21,463 nt of DNA, taken from the NCBI GenBank assembly GCA_964200075.2, contig CAXNAA020000421.1:1-21463 (forward strand). Reading direction: 5' to 3'. A program made the position numbers and the translations under genes. Positions 20,901 to 21,463 of this stretch are shown piece after piece. The notes under the pieces are model-generated. The model saw nothing but the letters and a program-made list of their open reading frames with translations. It searched no databases and was not told the origin of the DNA. The DNA is from Sphacelaria rigidula. Its lineage: Eukaryota > Phaeophyceae > Sphacelariales. Each line of letters starts with the position of its first letter. Position 1 is the stretch's first letter.

Positions 20901-21142
20901 GTGCTGCCAAAATGATCACTGGAAGTACTCGTTGCGCCCAGGTACCACCGGACATTTCTTGGATGGTAAACGAGGGTCGACTTGCCCCTGTGGTAGACTT
21001 AGTACAGACCCTCAGGGAAGATACTGCTGCTGGTGCTGGAGCCACGGCAAGGGGCGGGGTATGGGGGAAGGGCGCCGCGGATGCCGAAGACGCTGCCAAG
21101 GGTGGCGGTGGTGGTGGCAAAAGATCTGCTGCAAAGAAAGAC
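2810..21142 (+). CDS. CFAP43: CFAP43-like cilia and flagella associated WD-repeat protein, partial gene, 15 exons assembled
   Basis: Seen: 15 open segments, each bounded by AG and GT, join in compatible phase (2810-2990, 3177-3305, 3541-3894, 10331-10519, 11199-11308, 12226-12398, 12706-13025, 13549-13769, 14329-14536, 15130-15327, 16233-16409, 18540-18685, 19191-19329, 20027-20113, 20942-21142), giving about 944 codons. The first 11 encode repeated WD40-like blades; the last four encode a charged helical region with CWDSMEV, then VENF-x-x-RRRS. Known: CFAP43 has N-terminal WD repeats followed by a long coiled coil, works with CFAP44 in the tether/tether-head of axonemal inner dynein arm I1, and is needed for normal flagellar beating; human CFAP43 is about 1,660 residues. 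Inferred: this is its orthologue, with the N-terminus missing or unrecognised and the C-terminus beyond the window. The paralogue-like CFAP44 is the main alternative, but HCW-G-x-x-x-x-LW and CWDSMEV fit CFAP43 better. No promoter or polyadenylation site is visible. Confidence 0.78.
3177..3305 (+). CDS. CFAP43: CFAP43-like exon b: WD40 blade (LSFNPADSDQLCIGG ... YFWRVD)
   Basis: Opens after a pyrimidine tract and AG at 3175-3176, phase 0. It encodes VVEAVLPGDMSFLSFNP, then DQLCIGGASGLYFWRVDN, a canonical blade with a terminal FW. It ends at TGG followed by the donor GTGAGC at 3306. The SFNP-x-x-x-x-QLC run closely parallels the same blade in animal CFAP43. The short intron of 186 or 231 bases before it depends on which donor of the previous exon is used. 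Confidence 0.8.
3541..3894 (+). CDS. CFAP43: CFAP43-like exon c: acidic/Ala-Pro-rich linker then blade with HCWGLEGTLWAV
   Basis: The acceptor AG at 3539-3540 follows a pyrimidine-rich stretch; the exon is phase 0 at both ends and 118 codons long. The first 80 or so residues are low in complexity: GKRRSFTDDDDLEDDF, then Ala-, Pro- and Val-rich sequence. This is a probable disordered loop inserted in the propeller, at a place where other CFAP43 proteins also carry a variable loop. The end returns to the fold with YTCHCWGLEGTLWAVNEPG. The donor is GTGGGT at 3895. The next exon resumes with ACFDANTG, completing the strand after the 6.4-kb intron, which strongly supports this join. Confidence 0.78.
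4160..4455 (+). mobile_element. tRNA-derived SINE-like element, copy 1
   Basis: The head CGCGCCCCCGTGGTCTGAGT carries an A-box-like TGGTCTGAGTGG, and GAGCATTCGAATCGC about 40 bases on resembles a B box (pol III internal promoter). The tail contains ATGAGGGCATGAGTAGCAAG and GTGCTGATCCAATCCACGAT, then AAGGAGAGGGGCTAAAAG. The minus strand of 11335-11620 carries the same blocks in the same order, which defines a two-copy family. It ends next to the left LTR. Confidence 0.68.
4478..4632 (-). repeat. LTR of the chromovirus, 3' copy in element orientation
   Basis: Aligns with 9726-9878 at about 91% by eye, sharing the core runs GACAAGTCCTTTCTTCTAAC and TTTCAACGAGGGACTCCTCC. On the minus strand a TG dinucleotide at 4632-4631 may be the terminal TG. 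The other end is drawn where similarity stops. The pol reading frame runs about 21 codons into it. Confidence 0.85.
4571..4990 (-). pseudogene. Integrase C-terminus (GPWRVV) and chromodomain, reading into the 3' LTR
   Basis: Same frame as the integrase, after two stops. It reads WTGPWRVVGADHAHVYSV and VHVARLRFYADS, the GPY/F-like module, then a chromodomain at about 4798-4655: AEDDNGDAIVSVDWDGYG followed by AWESLRKIYSPAPEFVLKEL. This matches the V-x-W-x-GY...E-x-TWEP-x-x-x-L...P pattern. Chromodomains of chromoviruses bind methylated histone H3 tails and guide integration to heterochromatin. The frame continues about 21 codons into the LTR (stop at 4571). Confidence 0.8.
5003..6253 (-). pseudogene. 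Integrase of the chromovirus (HHCC and DDE present)
   Basis: The longest open frame of the element, 416 codons. The first 27 residues (ending NYWGDLLSRWV) finish the RNase H/connection region. The HHCC zinc finger uses H113, H119, C149 and C152. The catalytic triad is D181 (VVHFDFLYV), D249 (VWVSDATHF) and E284 (SNGACERM). It would insert element cDNA into chromatin. The frame ends at a TGA (5005-5003) inside the GPY/F-type C-terminal region; the same frame resumes after a second stop at 4993-4991. The catalytic core itself is uninterrupted, unlike the other domains. The ATG at 6253 is only the first Met after a stop, not a true start. Confidence 0.88.
6254..6639 (-). pseudogene. RNase H domain, interrupted by stops
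   Basis: In the same frame as the VDDIL segment, minus-strand reading gives VVLMFPDASDFHWGSFLTQV (first catalytic Asp), then NMSHKALAFLSDSFKGSQL, a stop, GFAIVNTFRRLEYLL, a stop, and GGVRIFTDHRNLK (further catalytic Asp), another stop and ILNPEECFTSVTKAMAQRL. This pattern is RNase H of Ty3/gypsy type joining RT to integrase. It would degrade the RNA strand of the RNA:DNA hybrid. Four or more stops occur in about 130 codons. Confidence 0.8.
6640..8021 (-). pseudogene. Reverse transcriptase, frameshifted
   Basis: The N-terminal linker shows DPPARVEPMRVQLKP and PRRYDPVKTGRLASC. After a frame change near 7415 it reads MWASPAMAVPKRDTFSLVSD, a stop at about 7320, then FVKLDLLQGYWQM with the first catalytic Asp. 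Another frame change near 7165 leads to YVPQGLLNATACF and then VDDILYFAE, the second catalytic Asp pair, directly preceded by a stop (TAG, 7072-7070) where a Trp or Tyr is expected. All core motifs are in family order, but at least two frame changes and several stops make it inactive as written. Confidence 0.85.
7903..8307 (-). pseudogene. Retroviral-type aspartic protease region
   Basis: A frame overlapping the Gag end contains ARVILDSGSALTSIG, with the D-S-G active-site triad of retropepsins (D-T/S-G). After about 95 codons the reading matching the family continues in another frame from about 8021 (SVRTPWGAVELQPTTLAVMP, then NVVLFG), so a frameshift lesion splits the domain. The Gag/protease phase change with a 14-base overlap could be a programmed frameshift or another lesion; the sequence alone does not decide. 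Confidence 0.75.
8294..9535 (-). pseudogene. Gag-like protein with CCHC zinc knuckle, interrupted by three in-frame stops
   Basis: A single minus-strand frame runs from an ATG at 9535 to a stop at 8294, broken at 9064-9062 (TGA) and by two more stops before about 8960. The first part (157 codons, MAQAAAAPLVLSEPLDPPTY onward) is a capsid-like region. Between the stops the frame still reads SPPEFKAHVRRVLTYVDG and KNPTVAFNKIFDAADHWKF, so it was once continuous. The knuckle CYNCGDNGHLIENC at about 8785-8743 is CX2CX4HX4C, the nucleic-acid-binding motif of nucleocapsid. It is followed by Arg/Gly- and Ser-rich sequence. Gag would form the particle and bind the RNA. The next frame (protease) overlaps its end by 14 bases in another phase. 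Confidence 0.82.
9536..9725 (-). other. Chromovirus 5' leader between LTR and Gag
   Basis: About 190 bases between the 5' LTR and the first Gag ATG (9535) with no coding pattern. This is where the primer-binding site and packaging signals would be expected; none was recognised. Confidence 0.5.
9726..9878 (-). repeat. LTR of the chromovirus, 5' copy in element orientation
   Basis: This is the partner of the left LTR. On the minus strand it begins TGACCCCTTGCT and ends near TATA. Both copies hold a short inverted motif, CCAGA-CGA-TCTGG. No clear TGG-type primer-binding site follows it on the interior side, which suggests either that the end is misplaced by some bases or that the site has decayed. 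Confidence 0.85.
10331..10519 (+). CDS. CFAP43: CFAP43-like exon d: WD40 blade (LIVTGNDGSIDWLTLPEE)
   Basis: This is the first exon after the retrotransposon-bearing intron. A strong pyrimidine tract ends in CCCAG at 10326-10330. The exon is phase 0 throughout and encodes ACFDANTGRYSTC, then GLLMTKTHLIVTGNDGSIDW. It ends at CTCAAG before the donor GTACGT at 10520. The first eight residues complete the strand begun by NEPGQL in exon c, and the second half is a separate blade with a GNDGS turn. The frame stays open well upstream of the acceptor, but that extension shows no homology. Confidence 0.83.
10615..11105. repeat. ACGGGA-type repeat block with nested perfect palindromes
   Basis: Lies inside the intron 10520-11198. 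It holds runs of GACGGGA and its complement TCCCGTC. Perfect palindromes are CGGGAAATTTCCCG (10636-10649), GGACGGGAA-C-TTCCCGTCC (10747-10765) and ACGGGACGTCCCGT (11031-11044). The two flanks are in opposite sense, and the 200 bases between have no such motif. It could be a small inverted-repeat element or an expanded simple repeat. No coding potential is seen. Confidence 0.65.
11199..11308 (+). CDS. CFAP43: CFAP43-like exon e: half blade (AVAMACSPLYDKMVVGSADG)
   Basis: Starts after the AG at 11197-11198, phase 0. It encodes VEFSIILQAYDGTQCPAV followed by a blade core with MVVGSADG, and ends two bases into a codon at the donor GTGCTA (11309). The next exon supplies the third base, giving GSADGS and continuing LHSVFMDIE. 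This frame has a stop shortly after the donor, so it is visible only when the splice is modelled. Confidence 0.8.
11335..11620 (-). mobile_element. tRNA-derived SINE-like element, copy 2
   Basis: On the minus strand it begins GCCCCCCGGTGGTCTAACTG (A box). A 16-base hairpin, CCGCCGACTAGGGCGG, lies where an anticodon arm would be, followed by a B box, GGTTGCGGGCTCAAATCC. The tail has GTATGAGGACGTGAGCAGCA, GGTGCTGATCCAATCGGCGA and AGGAGGGGTAGAGGGACTGA and ends in an A-rich AAAACAAAAAG. The 3' acceptor strand does not pair with the head, so this is not a working tRNA. It lies in the intron between exons e and f. Confidence 0.68.
11621..12225 (+). other. Remainder of intron between exons e and f
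   Basis: No repeat or coding pattern recognised. It ends in a long pyrimidine-rich acceptor region. Confidence 0.6.
12226..12398 (+). CDS. CFAP43: CFAP43-like exon f: strand LHSVFM plus blade HAGNVVALA ... GVLITGG
   Basis: The acceptor GACAG at 12221-12225 is preceded by a long pyrimidine-rich run. The start phase fits exon e exactly. It encodes LHSVFMDIERHTSE, then TFHAGNVVALACLQPM and GDISAGVLITGG, which is the first half of a WD40 blade. It ends one base into a codon at the donor GTCCGT (12399); joining to 12706 yields ITGGEDGTIRGW, a textbook GG-x-DG turn followed by the blade-final W. Confidence 0.82.
12706..13025 (+). CDS. CFAP43: CFAP43-like exon g: EDGTIRGW, charged loop, next blade AVGLCHGAVHIMFV
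   Basis: The acceptor TGAAG at 12701-12705 matches the phase of exon f. The exon opens with GEDGTIRGWTADRGK, then has a hydrophilic loop rich in Asp, Glu, Ser and Gly (about 50 residues, likely disordered). It returns to the fold with PVCALVSCRLQPLIAVGL and GAVHIMFVKQ. It ends phase 0 at the consensus donor GTGAGC (13026). At 320 bases it is the second longest exon recognised. Confidence 0.82.
13026..13548 (+). other. Intron between exons g and h
   Basis: Donor GTGAGC, acceptor CCCAG. No further feature seen. Confidence 0.8.
13549..13769 (+). CDS. CFAP43: CFAP43-like exon h: WD40 blade (LCFHPTKPLLAVASSDDRAVHVIN)
   Basis: The acceptor is TTGCCCAG at 13541-13548; start phase 0. It encodes TSAYDVDMTTLWEEQFY, then QLCFHPTKPLLAVASSDDRA and VHVINF, a full blade with the FHP-x-x-x-LLA-x-ASSDD pattern. 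It ends two bases into a codon at GTGAGA (13770). The phase-2 end fits the exon at 14329. The Gly/Pro-rich VAPPGQGG stretch just before the donor is probably an inter-blade loop. Confidence 0.82.
13770..14328 (+). other. Intron between exons h and i
   Basis: Donor GTGAGA, acceptor TTTCAG. It contains a decoy open segment after the AG at 14010 (see rejected items). Confidence 0.7.
14329..14536 (+). CDS. CFAP43: CFAP43-like exon i: DIIFSTSDCLLCSLPV ... FFAVSADMRVLQ
   Basis: No in-frame initiator opens this exon; I found it because the flanking exons require a phase-2 start and a phase-0 end. The acceptor CCTTTCAG ends at 14328. All 69 codons are open, giving WRGNDIIFSTSDCLLCSLPV, an Arg-rich loop, then GPFFAVSADMRVLQ. 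It ends at CTACAG with the donor GTGCGA at 14537. Joined to exon j it reads FFAVSADMRVLQVLPALP, matching the F-Y-x-V-x-x-D-x-x-L-x-x-Y-x-LP pattern of CFAP43. Confidence 0.75.
14537..15129 (+). other. Intron between exons i and j
   Basis: Donor GTGCGA, acceptor GGACAG. No further feature seen. Confidence 0.7.
15130..15327 (+). CDS. CFAP43: CFAP43-like exon j: WD40 blade (VMAASPDGRFMATGGADGLVCLWMI)
   Basis: The acceptor GGACAG ends at 15129; phase 0 at both ends, 66 codons. After VLPALPEKGIPS and a short hydrophilic loop, it has the clearest WD40 blade of the window: GAAVMAASPDGRFMATGGAD, then GLVCLWMIYENQ. The donor is GTAAAA at 15328. The SPDGR and GGADG turns and the terminal LW are all present. 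Confidence 0.85.
15328..16232 (+). other. Intron between exons j and k
   Basis: Donor GTAAAA, acceptor CGCAG; AT-richer than neighbouring introns in its middle. No further feature seen. Confidence 0.75.
16233..16409 (+). CDS. CFAP43: CFAP43-like exon k: last recognised WD40 blade (VISLAFAANSAHLFTTSLDG)
   Basis: The acceptor AACGCAG ends at 16232; phase 0, 59 codons. It encodes VELLNSALVHAGPVISLAFA, then HLFTTSLDGTVFGLAL, then a Gly/Pro-rich stretch ending VSTLE before the donor GTAAAT (16410). The same frame is open 30 codons upstream of the AG, but that part shows no blade pattern. This appears to close the propeller region before the helical part of the protein. Confidence 0.82.
16525..16599. 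repeat. Nested inverted repeat (hairpin)
   Basis: Inner arms GGGTAGGTAGC (16555-16565) and GCTACCTACCC (16568-16578) pair perfectly across two bases. Outer arms GTGCACAC (16525-16532) and GTGTGCAC (16592-16599) pair as well. Intronic; it could be a tiny MITE remnant or a structured element in the pre-mRNA. Confidence 0.75.
17062..17175 (+). CDS. Possible CFAP43-like exon (RLADRKAAKQKGQTSIIEQLD)
   Basis: A 38-codon phase-0 segment lies between a very strong pyrimidine tract with TCAG (ends 17061) and a good donor GTGAGA (17176). It begins RLADRKAAKQKGQTSIIEQL, charged and helix-prone, as expected for the link between propeller and coiled coil in CFAP43. It keeps frame with both neighbours. 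I do not see the Trp-containing motif I would expect here, and the second half (EPWRQESHTEARDSTS) is unconvincing, so it may be intronic. Confidence 0.3.
17873..18112 (+). repeat. Interspersed repeat family R2, copy 1
   Basis: Shares with 19410-19624, in the same orientation, GGAGGCTGTCA, CGCTTCGGGCCGAACA, TGCGACTCGCCGAACAC, GGCGCTTCGCGCTTGGT, ATTGCGAGC, TGGTCCGGC and the run CGGCTTTGTAGGGATGCGAG. It ends in a C-rich run. No pol III boxes or coding capacity are recognised. It lies in the large intron before exon l. Confidence 0.75.
18540..18685 (+). CDS. CFAP43: CFAP43-like exon l: start of helical region (NGTLPDMEKMDRKEFVVDVV)
   Basis: Encodes IEPDAAGRAQRKVVGEFKAR and then the conserved-looking NGTLPDMEKMDRKEFVVDVV. 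Known: CFAP43/44 proteins have an N-E-x-LP-x-x-E-x-L-x-x-x-EF-x-x-D motif after the WD domain. The donor GTGAGC at 18686 splits a codon after two bases and fits the next exon. The start is less certain: AG at 18538-18539 gives phase 0, which fits exon k; AG at 18531-18532 would give phase 2. The frame is open back to a stop at 18489-18491. Confidence 0.75.
18686..19190 (+). other. Intron between exons l and m
   Basis: Donor GTGAGC, acceptor TTATAG; the split Arg codon joins exactly. No further feature seen. Confidence 0.8.
19191..19329 (+). CDS. CFAP43: CFAP43-like exon m: helical segment with CWDSMEV signature
   Basis: The acceptor TTATAG ends at 19190 and its first base completes the Arg codon split in exon l. 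It encodes DWKAAANQAAANRLREDIRR, then RNLAKELVRVRIKEE and CWDSMEVQKKE. The last motif is, from my knowledge of the family, among the most diagnostic stretches of CFAP43. The chosen donor is GTGCGT at 19330, phase 0; an earlier GTGCAG after MetGlu is possible but would remove the signature's end. Confidence 0.83.
19330..20026 (+). other. Intron between exons m and n
   Basis: Holds repeat R2 copy 2 and a purine-rich stretch (19625-19735). One plus-strand frame (19715-19978) is open but Lys/Glu/Arg-rich without family resemblance. Confidence 0.7.
19410..19624 (+). repeat. Interspersed repeat family R2, copy 2
   Basis: The second copy is about 25 bases shorter than copy 1, by scattered deletions. 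It also ends at a poly-C tract (about 19614-19623) followed by AAAAACAAA. It lies in the intron between exons m and n. Sharing both ends with copy 1 suggests a transposed unit with defined termini. Confidence 0.75.
20027..20113 (+). CDS. CFAP43: CFAP43-like exon n: VFVENFAIRRRS segment
   Basis: The acceptor CAACAG ends at 20026; phase 0, 29 codons, donor GTACAA at 20114. It encodes VWSMQPGGVFVENFAIRRRS and then PQELALVRK. In CFAP43 homologues the CWDSMEV motif is followed within about 20 residues by a G-x-x-V-x-NFPLRK segment and a short acidic helix. The order and spacing across this splice fit well, and together with the previous exon this is the best family evidence in the window. Confidence 0.78.
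20114..20941 (+). other. Intron between exons n and o
   Basis: Donor GTACAA, acceptor GCCCAG. It has a short C run (20806-20812). A small exon could be missed here. Confidence 0.6.
20942..21142 (+). CDS. CFAP43: CFAP43-like exon o: PPDISWMVNEGRLAP then Ala/Gly-rich basic tail
   Basis: The acceptor GCGCCCAG ends at 20941 and the donor is the near-perfect GTAAGT at 21143; phase 0 at both ends, 67 codons. It starts VPPDISWMVNEGRLAPVVDL and becomes Ala/Gly-rich (DTAAGAGATARGG, then GGGGGGKRSAAKKD). The splice signals are strong; the homology is modest. The low-complexity half is probably a disordered insertion. One or more small exons could be missed in the 828 bases before it. The coding region continues beyond the window. 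Confidence 0.7.
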
Positions 21143-21179
21143 GTAAGTTCAGAGATGGGGTAAAGGGGTCGTATTGATC

Positions 21180-21360
21180 CGATAGAGGCATCGACATGAG
21201 ATGTATGCAGGGGGAGAGGGAGGAATAGGCACGCACACAGGGACGAGCCGAGACAGAGATAAACAGACAAGTAGATAGACGGACAGACCAGAGGCATGCA
21301 TATAGAAAGGGGCAGGCACATTGAGAGGGGGAGGGAGAGGGAGAGAGGGACTAATGCAGG
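21180..21360 (+). repeat. Purine-rich tetranucleotide-like and GA-rich tract
   Basis: Degenerate GACA/GATA runs (about 21240-21290) are followed by GGGAGAGGGA-type repeats (21320-21350), giving a strongly purine-biased plus strand just downstream of the last exon's donor. The open frames on the opposite strand (Ser/Leu/Pro-rich) are by-products. Confidence 0.7.
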
Positions 21361-21463
21361 ACATGGGCCCAAGCATAAATGTGGTTAGAGCAGTTGTAAG
21401 GGGGCGTACTCATTTGTTGCTTGCCTTAGTCGTTTGACCATTGACCACGCGTCCCTTTCGAGA

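Noticed and set aside
20839-21372. A 177-codon minus-strand Ser/Leu/Pro-rich frame with hydrophobic stretches
   Set aside because: Antisense to exon o and the purine-rich tract; the composition follows from the simple repeat, not from membrane segments.

Overview
The window looks like nuclear DNA of an intron-rich, flagellated eukaryote. A stramenopile, and within that group a brown alga, is my best guess. This is inference from medium-length GT-AG introns, a motile-cilium gene, and a Ty3/gypsy chromovirus whose pol motifs resemble stramenopile elements as I remember them. I see no prokaryotic gene organisation, no rRNA, no CRISPR and no intact transposon gene.

The plus strand carries most of one gene, from about 2810 to beyond the right edge. 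I assembled 15 exons whose splice phases agree at all 14 internal joins, although a few ends were chosen to fit. They encode about 944 residues: a long series of WD40-type blades up to about 16400, then a charged alpha-helical region. The order of motifs, including a CWDSMEV signature followed by a V-x-NF-x-x-R segment, matches CFAP43, an axonemal tether/tether-head protein of motile cilia. The N-terminal exons are not recognisable in the window and the C-terminal coiled coil lies past its end.

The third intron (3895-10330) is 6.4 kb because it holds a degenerate LTR retrotransposon in antisense orientation (about 4478-9878). The element has short LTRs of about 150 bp, a CCHC-knuckle Gag, an aspartic protease, reverse transcriptase, RNase H, an integrase and a C-terminal chromodomain. 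It is broken by many in-frame stops and at least three frame changes. A tRNA-headed SINE-like element lies directly against its left LTR, and a second copy sits inverted in the intron at 11309-12225.

Other introns carry a second interspersed repeat family (17873-18112 and 19410-19624), a block of ACGGGA-type repeats with nested perfect palindromes (10615-11105), a nested hairpin (16525-16599) and a purine-rich tract (21180-21360). The left 2.3 kb is dominated by a 41-bp minisatellite in two blocks and an 82-bp palindromic repeat.

I found no new multi-gene system. The most useful leads are the two-copy SINE family, the CFAP43 gene structure with its missing parts, and the chromovirus decay pattern.
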